From contig CM055103.1 of the NCBI GenBank assembly GCA_029204225.1, positions 43,472,604 through 43,536,603 of the forward strand: 64,000 nucleotides of DNA, in the 5' to 3' direction. Below the pieces are notes generated by a model. The model was not told the DNA's origin, ran no database searches, and worked only from the letters and a program-made list of their open reading frames with translations. This DNA comes from Diphasiastrum complanatum (Eukaryota > Streptophyta > Lycopodiopsida > Lycopodiales > Lycopodiaceae). Positions 52,226 to 64,000 of this stretch are shown in pieces; position 1 is the first letter of the stretch; every line of letters begins with the position of its first letter. The position numbers were made by a program, and so were the translations under genes.

Positions 52226-55200
52226 TATGCTCCTCCCTCTTGAATAGTGGGATGAGGATGGGCCCATTGTGACTGTGTATCCTCGGTGCTGATGAACGGT
52301 GGATCTCATTAGAGAGTGCACCGCAGACACACCTGCATCTGCTGCACACAGGTCCCACACCATTCAAAGGGGAGAGATATCTTTTTTCTCCCTTAGCCTT
52401 ATCCATCACCTTATCCATCACCATTAGATGGAGTGGGGCCAGCGTTGGAGGTGCATGGCCCATGCAGTGCACTCCTTTAAGTATTCCCATGAACAGTAGG
52501 CTATATTCCTAGTGGGCCTAACTATATTGCATCAAGTGATAGAGCTTGGTTTTAGACTAAGAACCACAACAGACCTCTTTGCCTACATGGCTGGCCTGCA
52601 TTGCTCCGTGTTTTGATTATGTGTCCTTCCCATTTTCAGACTACACTTGAGTGGCCACTATGTGGCACATACCTTTGTCACATAGGGCCAACTAAAGTGC
52701 CTTTTTTGGGCCCACCCTTATTGGGTAGCAAGTTGAGTTGCTTTTGACAACTTAAGGCCAATCCTTCTTAAGCAAGGAAGACCAATAGGTCAATAAAAAA
52801 GCATAGCTCTATATATAACGACTATGCAACTTGCCTATGCCCGTGTGCATGATATTTGAGTTACCTAGGCACACAATTGGGAGGTTCAAAACAAAGGGCC
52901 CACGTAAATTAACATGCCTTTAGTCTAAATCCACCCTTAAGTTGAGTTGACACTAGCAACATAAGTTCGAAGAGGATCGTCCCATACTCACAAGCCATAC
53001 TGACAAGACATGAGATATAAAGATGTTGATATGCATGGTTGTCCATGGGAGTGAAACCATTGCATACCAAGTTAGTTGACAACCCTGTGATACAAAATGA
53101 ATTGATAACGAGAGTATGTGCCACGAGTGTCTTTGTTTTTCAACATCAAATTCACCTAGTCTCTTATCCTCTATTTTATGATGATCATTTAGAACACAAC
53201 TTGTAGGTCCTCTCCCAACTCAAAGCTCTTACAGTGCATGCAACTAAGTTATGAACAAATTCACATATGTGGCCACATGAGCATAAAGGTGGCTATAATT
53301 GATGAACAATGAACAATCTCTTCTAAGAATCATGAAAGGTTACCAAATACAATTAGATACAAAGCCCTACAAGCAATGTAATTGAGTTCTTTCATGAAAG
53401 GCTAGAGTATCTCAATAATTAAAAGCTATCAAATAAGTGCTCTTAATCCCCACTTTTAGTTTTATGGGAAACTGTAAAGGAACCTTTTAGGAAACCATAA
53501 TGCATAATCTAAAATTTTTGGAAGCAAGACTTTTGGATCGTCCTTGAATGTGTCCTTCAGGACGATGTTACATACTCTTATGGATTTGACCTATTCTTAT
53601 GCCTCAATAACTCAATATCTGTCTTATGGTGAGTTTTACAAGTATATTTTAAGTTTGTTGTTCACGACATGTTGAAATAGATTTGCAGACAATCATTAAC
53701 CCAAACTTCCTCTCTTTTTGTTACTCTTAATTCAAATATGCATTGTATTTGCAGTCTCAGAAATTTCATGCCTTCAAAAAGTGTGTGGAATTAGAGGTTG
53801 CGAATGATTTTTTCCTATCGATTCAATATAGGTGAGAATTTTGAATTTATGTTGCACCCTTGTTAAAGTTTTACCTCTTAGTAGCAACGCTTCTTCTCTG
53901 ATCACAAGTAAAAAAAAGGGAGATTTTAACATCTCATGAAAAGATGAAAATTTCTATAAAATGTTCAATATTTAGCTATCATAACCATCTCATTGTTTTC
54001 CTTTTGAAGACAAGTTTGGTTCGGGATAAAGGATGAAAAGGGATGTAACGAAATCTTCTAGGTCCTCAGCATACTGCAGTATTTTCATGCTCGTTGCTTT
54101 TGTTTTAAGTTTTGCTGATTGGACATGTCTTTTGATACTTATTATGTGTTAGATCTGAAATATGCCTTGAAACCACATAGTTGTAAGTAAAAACCTTCTT
54201 ACTAAGGTGATAACGTTGTGTTTAGCAGTTTCGGACAGTGGGAAATAATGACTCAAAACTTTGCAGAAAGAGAATGCATATATCATCTTCTACAGGTAAA
54301 CTACCATATTAGTAGTTTATTGATTCAAATTTGAACATATGTGATAGTTAAGCTCATATGAATATATCGTATGCGTGATATTTTGCAAAAAGAGCCACTA
54401 TCATTGATTGCCTGATGTTACCTTTTCTAATCATGTCAAGTTTGAGTGGATCTCCTTTTGTCGAAGTGCCAATCTATCAAAAAAACGTTGTTTTGATTTG
54501 GCTCTATTTTTGAAATCAATGACGTGACGTGATCGAATTGAATGTGTGTATGTTGGCTCTTTGATCACCAAGAGCTGAACAAAAACCTGGCACATATGGA
54601 TGGTTCATTGGACTTTGAAAACTTTGTTGCAGCTTGGCATGTGCAGGTACACATACATATGTACCTCGAGGACACATGCAAAAATAGATCAAAGTTCCTA
54701 GGACCTAATCATGAACATTGATCATTGATGTGCAAGTACTACAATAGTGCCCAAGGAGAGAAGCTATGCCCACTAACAAAACTTGAGACCAGTTATCTGA
54801 AAGGAAGGGTATTCATGACTACTACATCTGGAACAACTTGAGAATCATCAAGTAGTTGATCCATATAAAACATAAGATCATGTACAAAGGCATCATATTC
54901 AAAAGGGTAATCGTCAAGTCAAAATGTCTGCCACCCTCACGCCAAAAAGCACTTGTGGAGAAATTAAAGACCAGGCATTTCCCTTATTGTCCTTCGTAAG
55001 CTCGCTATTACGACAGAGTATGTAGTGAAGTTATTGATGGGCAGTATGAAGAAAGCATGGTCATTAAGCATGCATGGACTCGGAGATGTAAGGAACAACA
55101 TTCATCATCAAACCAAGGAGGCTGTATGCGACAAGGTGTTGTGGGTGTGCATTTGTGAGGTTTAGATGGGAAGGATAGTGAGGCAACAATGTGAAGCTTT

Positions 55201-55459
55201 ATTATTGTCTTTTCCATGACAAAAGGCATACAAGATGAAAAGGTACATGTCAAGTATGTTGTATTAGTGGGAGTGTATGAAATGTCACTGAAATAGTAAA
55301 GAGTACATATAGATCTAATCACCAAAATCTAAAATGAATGATGTATGAAATATGAAAAACATATACTAATGGCATAATGGTATAGCGCTATCATCACGTC
55401 CTGCTAGTACTAAGGATGGATGTACTACGAGCTATTGTAGGAGGTAGATCTTGACTCTG
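52226..55459. other. Spacer, no recognised gene
   Basis: No frame with recognisable motifs. The segment 52226-52490 is GC-richer and may belong to the same element as the hairpin at 52070-52225. The rest is AT-rich. Confidence 0.4.
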
Positions 55460-55568
55460 CTACTAACATCGTTTGAGAGGTTGTCTATGAGATGTATGTC
55501 TCCTCAAGGTAGGACAAGTAAATTTGCAATGTGCTGCTAACGTTGTTTAGGAGGTTGTCTATGAGATG

Positions 55569-55640
<72 letters not shown>
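55460..55640. repeat. 73-bp direct duplication running into a (TC)n array
   Basis: GAGGTTGTCTATGAGATGTA occurs at about 55477 and 55551, each preceded by CTAAC.T.GTTT-like sequence; the period is about 73 bp. The second copy ends TGTCTC and runs directly into (TC)n (55573-55640, 68 bp), whereas the first copy ends TGTCTCCTC. Confidence 0.88.
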
Positions 55641-55642
<2 letters not shown>

Positions 55643-56332
55643 CTTCATGATCAAGGTTACGGATCTCATGGTTTTCCTAGGCATCCCACCTTGAGACATT
55701 TGGCATTTCTATCACAAATCTCCCTTTGGGTACTCAAAAATATATATTAGACTATTTATATACATAGCATATCTTGATCAAGCATGGCAAGGCTAGCTAG
55801 GGATCAAACCTGACTACTATTACACTCAGATTTTGGAGTGGGATGCAACAAGGTCGGTCTTACAACTTTGTTTGGTTTTTAGGATTATCTCAAATTCATA
55901 TCCGGTCAAATTCGCGTTTCATTGCACCAGCTTGAAATTGAGAACGAACGGTTCCAGGTATTTTGAGAGAGGCGGGGATTTGCCAATAACGCTCTTTGGG
56001 TGAGTTAGAGTTCAAGAATCACTTTATCTATAGATGCCTAGTCTATATGAGATCAAAGGGAGGTATTGTTGCTTGTTTGAAGACATGCATGTTACGTTGC
56101 ACTAGCTTGTAGAACACAAGGATCCACAATGTGTGCACTATGACAGGATCTATATTAGATAGTTTACCAGCGTCATTCGGATCACTAGCCTTAGATCACA
56201 TCCTTCTTCTCTAGGAGAAGACTATGGATGGATATAGAGTAAGCCGATGATAATGATGATGATGACACTTATACATAGAGATTAGAGACAACATATCACT
56301 CAAAGTCATGTTTCCATTATAGCTGTACGTCC

Positions 56333-56363
<31 letters not shown>

Positions 56364-56643
56364 AAATTATATTAATGTCTGTTGGGTGCCCAAGGGTACA
56401 TAAGACAGAAGAAATAAGTACATATCACGTAGGAGCACTGTCCATGTTGGACAACATAAAAGAATGCTAGTCTAAGTGGAAAGAACAATATAGACATCTC
56501 TCTAGCTACTCAGAAGACATATCGAACCTAGAATCATAAAAATCATAAAAGAGCTTAACCTTCAGCTTTGAAGAGGGTACAGGTGCTAGAGCTTAACCAC
56601 CTGCTCTGCTGAGGAAAGTAAAAGGAAGAATAGAATATCAATC
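55641..56643. other. Spacer with short (GAA)n
   Basis: No gene. An AAG/GAA run of about 33 bp lies at 56334-56366. The 3' end of the minus-strand LINE tail follows at 56644. Confidence 0.45.
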
Positions 56644-57474
56644 TCAGAAAAAACGTCTAATACCCATAGAAACTGTGATCTGTGGCTGGTGTCGAGGAGC
56701 TCTGGTAGCTCTGGAGGCTCGTGTAGGTCTAGCAGGAGGTGGTGGCTGAGCACGCTGGGCCTTCGCCCTTACTGATATGACTGCCTCATCGTCTGATAGG
56801 TCATCACGCTCACGCTTCTGAAAGAAGGTAGTAATAAGATGTTGGCCATCATTAATACCCTCTGAAGGTATCTAAGAGGCTCTCAACATAAGCATCTCTC
56901 GTAGTAAAAGGCCGACACATCTGGGATCCTGATACTCCAAAAAGGTACTGAGGGTAATGGGGGTGTCCCGATACAAACAGTGATATCGACCACGTATCTC
57001 ATAGTATGTAGGGCATGTGAAGATAAAATGGAACTCATCCTCCACTACACCCAATGTGCATACGTGACATATCCAATGCTCTCTCGAAATGCCTGAGTAT
57101 CTGCCTGTCTCGATAGCAAGCTGATGCGAAGAGACTCGTAACTGTCCCAACCTGTATCGGAGCCCAAAAGAAAGAGGAAGAGATAGATATAAAGGTCTAA
57201 TAGGAAGTCCCAAACTGTCTCTGCATAAGATATGTGTGCCATAAAAGGTAAGCTTGAACCTGTTATGATTAGGGCGATCCCATACTATGTGACAATATCT
57301 ACGATACAGGTACTGTTTGATAAATACATATGTTCCCTGTGGGAGATCCAACATCGAGAAGCCCCATGACTGAAAGAAAGCCACCACATCACCGTACCAA
57401 GAAGATCTAACCTGCTGTCCAACTATAGCTTGAGAAGAAGTAAGCGCTGCCATCACGTATTTGTGAGTATCCAT
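56644..57474 (-). pseudogene. LINE (non-LTR retrotransposon) C-terminal zinc-binding region with PIP-box-like tail
   Basis: The minus-strand frame has the C-terminal part of a non-LTR retrotransposon polyprotein: LRYRLGQLRVSSHQLAIETG then CHVCTLGVVEDEFHFIFTC, a C-X2-C-X9-H-X4-C zinc knuckle typical of LINE ends. A TAG at 56872-56874 interrupts, but the same frame stays open beyond it to TGA at 56644-56646. The 75 codons after the TAG carry GQHLITTFF, a perfect Q-x-x-I-x-x-F-F PCNA-interacting (PIP) box (56821-56844). An acidic patch, a Pro/Arg/Ala-rich stretch and a C-terminal SMGIRRFF follow. The upstream endonuclease and RT parts are absent, so the copy is 5'-truncated, as usual for LINEs. 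Initiation at 57474 is arbitrary. Confidence 0.75.
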
Positions 57475-57544
57475 GGTCTCAAGTCGACTTCGCCATCGTG
57501 TGACTGATCATGAGAGTGCGGTAGTTATTGACTTTCATTGGGTC

Positions 57545-57657
<113 letters not shown>

Positions 57658-57777
57658 TAGATTACATGTATGCTCTCTGGGTCCAAATAATCCCAATAGA
57701 AATTCAATGTTTGAAAGATTCCAATGAAAACACGAAATAAAAGCTATTGTAAGATGAACTTCAACTAATAGAAGGGT

Positions 57778-58718
57778 CTAGTAGAATTTCATGTCTAGCA
57801 AAAGGTTTAACAATGAAACTACCAAACACGCTAAGATTATTATGAGTAGAAAGCTTATTGTAGAGCAAAAGAAATTGTTGAAAAGTCCCTTACACTTTTC
57901 TCGAAGTGGTTGTTGATAGTTGCAGTACAAAATGTGATGGTGCTCCATTTCCACTTCATTATTGCAAAGTAGGCAACTACATTCTTTCCAGGCAGGCTTT
58001 GAGTTGCGCCATCTTCCTGTTTCCAATTTAAGTTTATGAGAGTTTGTACGAATAAGATAATGTCCTTTTCTTCAGTGTGTCTTTGTGTAGGCCCAAAAGC
58101 ATTTAGATTGAACCAATCTTTATAGTATTTTCCTCTTCAAAGGTTCCTTTTATATGCAATCAATGAAACTCTTTCACAAAAGATTACAATTGGGAGAGTT
58201 TTTGGGCCATTGAGCATGCAAAATTGGACAACCACCTTTGATAGTCTATCATCCTGTAAATTTGCTACTTCCAAGTTTTTGATTGCTTTGAATCAATGCC
58301 ACTACTTCCAAACCTTAGCTTCAGCCAACAAAATCTGATATGAAGGCATTTGTTTCACCCCCAAATAGAAAGTTAAAATTTCTTATGAATCCTCTCTATC
58401 TCATCCCACTTGGTGCCTGAGAAGGTTCCTCCCCATACCTCACATCCATATAGTAGCATGTAAGTTGCCAAGATCTCAAGTAACGCCCTTTTAAGCCTCA
58501 CAGCTCTTGAAAATCTCAAGGTGCTTTTGTAGGCTTTGGAGAGAAATGGCCAAAAGAATCACATCATCTGCATATAGCTCAATAACAAAATGGATATGCT
58601 TAACGCCACCATCATCTTCATTTTGAAACAGTTATTTGAGCTTATCAATATGAATCTTAAACATAGTAAGGGGGAGAGGACAACCTTGTTTGATAGTAAT
58701 GTTGCTAAAATGTGCAAC
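57778..58718 (-). pseudogene. LINE reverse transcriptase 3' portion, decayed
   Basis: Minus-strand non-LTR retrotransposon remnant. At the right end is KQGCPLPLTMFKIHIDKLK (about 58640-58700), the conserved QGCPLSP region of LINE reverse transcriptase. LYADDVILLA follows, with the catalytic YADD box (58563-58574) and then LQKHLEIFKSC. The left end (57778-58026) has LETGRWRNSKPAW and a terminal zinc knuckle C-L-L-C...H-H-I-L-Y-C. Several stops and frame changes separate the parts. The RT is cut at its 5' side by a TG/AG microsatellite (58725-58820). It differs in wording from the LINE at 56644-57474, so two LINE families are adjacent. Confidence 0.85.
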
Positions 58719-58724
58719 GGTAAA

Positions 58725-58820
<96 letters not shown>
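58725..58820. repeat. Compound (TG)n(AG)n microsatellite
   Basis: TG run of 20 bp (58725-58744) directly followed by an AG run of 76 bp (58745-58820). Same order as at 10769-10945. Confidence 0.96.
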
Positions 58821-58822
<2 letters not shown>

Positions 58823-59827
58823 TTCTTTCAAAAAAGAAAAATTTGAATGCAGTGCGTTGCAAGAGATCTATCAGCTGAAGATGCTATCCAATGTGGTGGA
58901 GGAATAGTCGGTTTGGTAATGCTGACGTTTCTTTGAATTTATGTTAGACCAATTTACTTATGCTCATTTTTTTTTCAAGTCGTCCTTTTGTAAACAAACT
59001 AACTATTTGTTAATATTGTGAGATGTGCCTATGGGATTGATTTTGAAAATTGTTGTATTTGTAGTATTTTTAGTACAAGAATTCAAAAGCGCTTGGTTTT
59101 GTGACTATTTTAATATGTATAGTAGCATCGTATGTGATCATACTTTATTGGGCAATCAATCTAAAGTTTGTCAAGATTGAGTATGCCTGAATACATGAGA
59201 GAATGTGTTCAAATCGTAGCTCGACTTTTGGCAAAAGCATGTAGCTTTTGAATGAGAATCCTATTTGGCAACAAAGGAATATTTCTCAATTTTTGTATTT
59301 GAAGTTGATTGAAGTGTGATTTTGATTTGAATTGTTATTCTGATTTGAATCAAATCGAATCTACCAATGGACAAAAATATAGAGAAAGGGCAGATTCTAT
59401 CGCTTGTCTAAGTTTTTTATAGTTTACACATTTAGGAGTCATAGTTGTGGAAAAATGTTACATTATCTTTGAAAGTGCAAGAAGGAGAAAGAAGAGGTGA
59501 GAACAAGGAGGAGAAAGTAGAGGAAAAAAAAAGAAGAGCAGGGAGAGAGTGGAGGGAGAAGAAGAAGTTAGGGAGCTCTCAAATTTTAGTAACCAATGCA
59601 AAAGCAAGGAGAAGAGGATAAGGGAGAGGGTAAGAAGCATAGGGAGAGAAACAAGGGAAGACTCAAGAGGGCTTAGGAGAGCAAGGGTAAGGGAGAAGAA
59701 GGGGGAGGAAGGTGGAGAGCAAAAGTTTTGGCCCTTAGGATGTAAGAACTTAGGGTGAACTTTGAAGAGCTTAGACTCTAGAGGAGGCTTGAAACTTCAA
59801 GCTTGAGCTTGAAAGGAGAAGGGGGGG
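58821..59827. other. Spacer with purine-rich stretch
   Basis: No recognised gene. From about 59465 to 59745 the plus strand is strongly A+G rich with scattered AGGGAGA and GAAGAAG strings, which opens artificial frames on both strands. It ends in a G7 run next to the LTR. Confidence 0.45.
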
Positions 59828-60185
59828 TGTAATAGATCCTAACACCACAGTAGGGCAAACACTCATTTTATCCACCCAACCTTGCCTACTCCCTGATATA
59901 GAGTAAGCCCCTCCTAGCCCAGTGTGAGGACTGGTAGCATGCTACTGCCAAGTGTCGGCCACGTGCACTGACGTGGCCGACTGCACGTCGGGACCCAACT
60001 GGGGGCCCTATCCTGCTGACAGGGTCCCTAGGCTGTTTTAGGCCCGCCATGGCTATGGACCGTGCTGGGGCACACTACTCACACTGTCTTGCCCTGTTGG
60101 TCATGTACGCTGGACACGACCCTGACTGTGGTATCTGACCTATCTGTGTTCTCTAGGGTTCGGCACTGGTTACGAGCTCGTAACA
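59828..60185 (-). repeat. 3' LTR of the Ty3/gypsy chromovirus
   Basis: On the minus strand it begins TGTTACGAGCTCGTAACC at 60185, immediately after the polypurine tract, and probably ends GATCTATTACA at 59828 (TG...CA ends, about 358 bp). The left end is inferred from the TGTAAT/ATTACA termini only, because the partner LTR lies outside the window. GC-rich relative to neighbours, with a GATAAAAT TATA-like string near its 3' part. Confidence 0.6.
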
Positions 60186-60197
60186 CTCCCTCCCCCT
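60186..60197 (-). promoter_or_regulatory. Polypurine tract of the chromovirus
   Basis: AGGGGGAGGGAG on the minus strand. It begins inside the TAA stop codon of the polyprotein (60197-60199) and ends exactly at the LTR start. Confidence 0.85.
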
Positions 60198-63100
60198 TAA
60201 GAACCGTCTTGGTCCTCTAAGACAAAGTCTGGAAAAATCTTGCGAAGGACGCTGCCTCTTTCCCAAGTGGCATTCTCAACAGGCTGATCATTCCACTTAA
60301 CCAGATATTCTCGGTATAGAGTATGACGAGTCTGCGTCTCTCTACTATCAAGAATTTCCTCTGGTTCATGTGGAGGTTGTTGAGGATCCAATGGGAGAAC
60401 TAGAACACTGTCCCCTACAAGATTATCTGATCTGGTTAAGGCTTTTCGTAACTGACTTACATGAAAAACTGGAAAAACCTTACTGCTGTGTGGGAGTTCT
60501 AGTTCATAGGTGACCTCGCCTAGTCTCCTACTGATGGTAAAGGGACCACAATACCTTGGAGACAACTTAGCACACACTCCTGATTTGAGGGTTTTAGAGT
60601 CAACTGGGACTCTCAAGTAGACTTTCTCACCAGTGGAGAACTGCACATCCCGTCTGTGTGGATCTGCATAATGCTTGGCTCGATCCTGGGATTGTCTAAT
60701 GCTACGCTTAGCATGTTCTATCATCTGGTTTAGGTCTTCTAAAAAGTTTCTGGCTGCTTCAACTTTTTCTTGTTTAAACCCTACAGCTGTGGGTGAGCGT
60801 GGCTGAAAACCGTACATCAGCATAAATGGGCTGTATCCCGTAGCTGAATGTTTGGTACTGTTGTAAGCAAACTCTAATATTGAGAGATACTCCTCCCAAT
60901 TAGTCTGCCTCTTGCTGACGTATGCACGAAGCATATCCTCCAGCACTTGATTTACCCTTTCTGTTTGACCGTCCGTCTGTGGATGGTCAGTGGTACTCAT
61001 ATTAAGTTTAGTATGGAGATGATGGAATACTGCCTTCCAAAAATTTCCAGTAAACTTACTGTCCCGGTCGCTGACTATGCCGGAAGGTAGACCGTACAAT
61101 TTAAATAGCCCGTCTACAAACAACCTCGCTAACTCTGGAGCTCTAACGGTTGTTTTGGTCGGAATAAAATGAGCCATTTTGGTCAGACGGTCAACTGTGA
61201 CCCATATAGCGTCATTACCCTTTTGGGTTTTAGGCAGGCCTACTATAAAATCCATGGAGATACTCTCCCATTTACCAGCTGGTATTTCTAAGGGATGCAA
61301 CAACCCTCCTGCCTTTAAACGCTCTGCTTTATTTACTTGACATTTCTGGCAACTGGTTACATACTGGTGGACGTCCTTTTTCATACTGGGCCAGAAAAAT
61401 TGCCTACGAAGAAGCTCATAGGTCTTCTGTATGCCTGGGTGTCCCGCGCTAGGATTGTCATGACATTCATATAGGACCTGCTGCCTATAATCCTCTGAAT
61501 TGGGGACACATACTCTATCTCTATAGAGCAAGTACTCATCCTGAATGGAATACTGTTTCCATTTGAATCCTTGAGTCAACTGACCCTCAACCACTGGGGT
61601 TTGCTTGGGTAATACAGGCTCAGAATCCTCAACGTCATCTGACGACGTATACTCGGACTCATCATCATCCTCAACGGAAGCTGCCGTATTCTTGGATGAA
61701 CTGGCACCAGCCCCGGGAACTGGTTCTGGAGTCTGTAACTGTCTGTTCTGGACTGAGTTCCAGATAATAGAGAAGAATGCATCATGCTGGCATTTCCCTC
61801 TCAAGGACTCGAGTAACTCATTACGAATCTGAGTAAAACTCAGCTCGTTTATCATAGGCATTCTGCTAAGGGCATCTGCTACTGTATTGAATTTTCCACG
61901 CCTATATCTGATAGACATGTCAAACTCTTGCATCAACTCTGCCCAACGAGCTTTCCGACCTCTAAGCTCAGGTTGATTGCAAAGGTATCTGAGACTCTCA
62001 TGGTCTGTCAGGACCTCAAAGTTGGCACCATACAAATAATGCCTCCAAGTCTTAAGGGCATGGACTATAGAAAAGAGTTCCTTTTCATAGGCACTGTACC
62101 TAGTCTGAGCTGGCTCGAGTTTTTTACTCTCGAACGCAACTGGTCGTCCACCCTGAGTTAGCACAGCGCCTACTGCAAAGTCGCTAGCATCTGTTTCGAC
62201 CACAAATGGCTGATTGGGGTCGACGACTTTTAAGACTGGTGCTGTAGCTAAAGCTGTTTTGAGAGCATCAAAGCTCTCCTGTTGTGCAGACTCCCAAATG
62301 AACTCCTTTCCCTTCCCCTTAAGAAGATTTGTCATAGGGACTGCTATCTGAGCATATTCCTTGACAAATCGTCTGTAATATCCCGCGAGACCAAGAAAGA
62401 TTTGAAGTTCCAAAATATTCTGAGGTCTCAGCCAACTGAGTATGGCTTTAACCTTATTTGGGTCCATCTTAATCCCATCTGAAGAGATAATGTGACCCAA
62501 ATATGCTACTTCTTCAACGAAGAATTCACACTTGGATTGTTTAGCATAAAGCTTATGCTTTCTAAGCAGTCGAAACACCTTTCTGAGGTGTTTTAGATGC
62601 TCCTTCCTCGTTTTGCTGTAGACGAGGATGTCATCTAAAAATACGACCACAAACTTACCCAAGTATGGTCTGAGGACACTGTTCATCAAGGTCATAAAGG
62701 TAGCTGGAGCATTTGTGAGCCCAAATGGCATCACCTTAAACTCATAATGACCGTGACGAGTCCTAAAAGCTGTTTTCGAGACATCTTCCGATTTTATACG
62801 GACTTGATGATATCCCGATCTAAGGTCTATTTTACTGAAAAACTTAGCCCCGTCGAGTTGATCAAACAACTCGTCTGCCCGAGGCATAGGGTATTTATTC
62901 TTAATTGTGACTTTATTGAGGGCTCTGTAATCTACGCAAAGACGCATAGACCCCTCTTTCTTTTTCACCAATAGGACTGGTGAGGCCCATGGTGAACTAC
63001 TGGTCTGAATTTGGCCTTTCCCAAGATAGTCTATTAACTGCCTAGTTATTTCTTCATCCTCTGTTCGGCTGACCCGATACGGAGGTTTAGAAACAGGTGC

Positions 63101-64000
63101 TGTACCTGGTACTAGGTTTATTACATGATTTACCTCTCTGCTAGGTGGTAAACCATGTGGCAAATCTTCAGGAAAAACATCTTTAAATTTAGACAATAAA
63201 GTTTCTAATTTACTGATTTTCTGCTGAATAGAACTGGAAATAGAAACTTCAGGAATAAACTGAAAGTCACATAAGAATACCTGATGGTCTTCTTCTCCGA
63301 TTAGCTGACAGAGCTCTGAACTGCAGACCATAGGGCTGTTGGGAACATCATGCTCCCCATGCAACTGGATCTCTCGGCCTTTATACTGAAAGCTGAGGGT
63401 GTTCTCCTGATAGTTTCTGTGGAGGGAAGGTCCTAAACTGTAGAGCCAATCTCTCCCGAGAACAATGTCTGTTCGATCCAGGTGCATTATCTGAAAGTTT
63501 ATTTGATCTTGGTACCCCTGAATACCAAGATTTAACTTACTTACCATAGTTTCCCATATTTTTTTATCTTCACCCTTAGCTAATGAAACTATGTACCTAT
63601 GCTGACTAGGTACTTCTGGTAGTTTAAGCTTTTTAACCAGGGTGTGGTTGATGAAATTATGGGTTGCCCCATCATCAACCATGACTCTTACTGACTGGTT
63701 ACCAACTTTCCCATGCATACGTACTAGGTCATGCGGCCCAAAGCTGAAGGGTCTCGCTAGCATTGCAGAGGTCAGCTGGCAACAGTGTTCATGATCTTCA
63801 TGATACACTTTGATCTCGGAAGCTGCCGAGTCACTGGGAAAACATACAGTCTGAACAAGATGAACTTGTTTTTTATCTTTTTTAGTGAAAGGCCCCTTGG
63901 GACACTGTCTGACTGTGTGTCCCTTGCCCATACACACAAAGCACAAACGTTCTTGTTTGGCTTTCTCAAAATCATCTGGTTTTAAGGGCTGTATGTGTGA
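60197..64000 (-). CDS. Ty3/gypsy chromovirus Gag-Pol polyprotein (partial, runs off the window)
   Basis: A single uninterrupted minus-strand frame stays open to the window edge, so gag continues beyond 64000; the TTG at 63946 is not a true start. Counting residues from 63946: CCHC zinc knuckle 2-15, protease [10 protein letters not shown] at 90-99 (D-D-G in place of D-S/T-G), reverse transcriptase about 300-480 with FLDD at 436-439, and RNase H about 580-695 with TDAS, YEKE, TDHE and ADALS blocks. An acidic low-complexity linker follows at about 735-790. The integrase has an H2C2 motif (HPG near 836, C866/C869), a core with MDF at 898-900, SDRDSKF at 959-965 and Glu in GQTERVN (about 997). 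A GPF module near 1134 and a chromodomain at about 1194-1235 (EEILD, YLVKW, TWE) end it. All catalytic residues look intact. Confidence 0.95.
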   Translation of the reverse strand, partial: SHIQPLKPDDFEKAKQERLCFVCMGKGHTVRQCPKGPFTKKDKKQVHLVQTVCFPSDSAASEIKVYHEDHEHCCQLTSAMLARPFSFGPHDLVRMHGKVGNQSVRVMVDDGATHNFINHTLVKKLKLPEVPSQHRYIVSLAKGEDKKIWETMVSKLNLGIQGYQDQINFQIMHLDRTDIVLGRDWLYSLGPSLHRNYQENTLSFQYKGREIQLHGEHDVPNSPMVCSSELCQLIGEEDHQVFLCDFQFIPEVSISSSIQQKISKLETLLSKFKDVFPEDLPHGLPPSREVNHVINLVPGTAPVSKPPYRVSRTEDEEITRQLIDYLGKGQIQTSSSPWASPVLLVKKKEGSMRLCVDYRALNKVTIKNKYPMPRADELFDQLDGAKFFSKIDLRSGYHQVRIKSEDVSKTAFRTRHGHYEFKVMPFGLTNAPATFMTLMNSVLRPYLGKFVVVFLDDILVYSKTRKEHLKHLRKVFRLLRKHKLYAKQSKCEFFVEEVAYLGHIISSDGIKMDPNKVKAILSWLRPQNILELQIFLGLAGYYRRFVKEYAQIAVPMTNLLKGKGKEFIWESAQQESFDALKTALATAPVLKVVDPNQPFVVETDASDFAVGAVLTQGGRPVAFESKKLEPAQTRYSAYEKELFSIVHALKTWRHYLYGANFEVLTDHESLRYLCNQPELRGRKARWAELMQEFDMSIRYRRGKFNTVADALSRMPMINELSFTQIRNELLESLRGKCQHDAFFSIIWNSVQNRQLQTPEPVPGAGASSSKNTAASVEDDDESEYTSSDDVEDSEPVLPKQTPVVEGQLTQGFKWKQYSIQDEYLLYRDRVCVPNSEDYRQQVLYECHDNPSAGHPGIQKTYELLRRQFFWPSMKKDVHQYVTSCQKCQVNKAERLKAGGLLHPLEIPAGKWESISMDFIVGLPKTQKGNDAIWVTVDRLTKMAHFIPTKTTVRAPELARLFVDGLFKLYGLPSGIVSDRDSKFTGNFWKAVFHHLHTKLNMSTTDHPQTDGQTERVNQVLEDMLRAYVSKRQTNWEEYLSILEFAYNSTKHSATGYSPFMLMYGFQPRSPTAVGFKQEKVEAARNFLEDLNQMIEHAKRSIRQSQDRAKHYADPHRRDVQFSTGEKVYLRVPVDSKTLKSGVCAKLSPRYCGPFTISRRLGEVTYELELPHSSKVFPVFHVSQLRKALTRSDNLVGDSVLVLPLDPQQPPHEPEEILDSRETQTRHTLYREYLVKWNDQPVENATWERGSVLRKIFPDFVLEDQDGS

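Noticed and set aside
55360-55430. tRNA-like string GGCATAATGGTATAGCG
   Set aside because: No D, anticodon and T stems could be folded and no TTCGA-type T-loop is present.
59549-59758. Basic Arg/Glu-rich 69-codon frame as a small protein gene
   Set aside because: It is a by-product of the purine-rich strand in this stretch and has no recognisable features.
63772-63946. Start codon of the chromovirus polyprotein at 63946
   Set aside because: The codon there is TTG and the same frame stays open to the window end (residues [12 protein letters not shown] precede the knuckle), so the ORF is simply truncated by the window.

Overview
The window reads as nuclear DNA of a land plant with a large, transposon-loaded genome. 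Three things point to a plant: a complete SAUR-type auxin-responsive gene, a broken MATE-family transporter exon, and many plant-type Ty1/copia and Ty3/gypsy retrotransposons. Very long GA/CT microsatellites, an animal-like LINE tail and low gene density fit a fern, lycophyte or gymnosperm better than a compact flowering plant. I cannot name the species.

Layout. 0-5 kb: a truncated copia element on the minus strand (gag, protease and integrase, with its 5' LTR at 4038-4824). 7.4-8.6 kb: the SAUR gene with its own promoter and a 75-bp duplication across its stop codon. 9.5-13 kb: AT-rich degenerate repeats, a short TIR element (about 10152-10691) and a foldback element (12391-12681) that share a sequence module. 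13.2 kb: the frameshifted MATE exon. 16.3-17.7 kb: a decayed Ty3/gypsy integrase region. 19.4-20.6 kb: a collapsed copia RT/RNase H. 20.7-24.0 kb: a 1081-codon open reading frame on the minus strand with no family I recognise; it is the best candidate for an undescribed protein here, and a cluster of short palindromes lies upstream of it. 26.8-32.2 kb: copia and gypsy scraps. 32.2-37.3 kb: AT-rich DNA with no recognisable gene. 37.3-38.6 kb: an LTR pair in inverted orientation around an RNase H fragment. 39.6-47.5 kb: several more copia pieces, including a 5' half (LTR at 40442-41190) and a chimeric 3'-half/gag junction, plus a gene-like coiled-coil remnant at 42.7-43.7 kb. 48-59 kb: microsatellites, hairpins and two LINE 3' portions, one followed by a tail with PCNA-binding-like motifs. 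59.8-64 kb: an apparently intact Ty3/gypsy chromovirus gag-pol that runs off the window end.

Only the SAUR gene and the large unknown ORF look like possible working host genes. The chromovirus is the only element whose coding capacity looks intact. The remainder is retrotransposon debris, simple repeats and non-coding spacer. Eleven GA/CT arrays fall in two clusters (7.4-18.7 kb and 48.2-58.8 kb), with none between. All family assignments are by eye; no database search was run.
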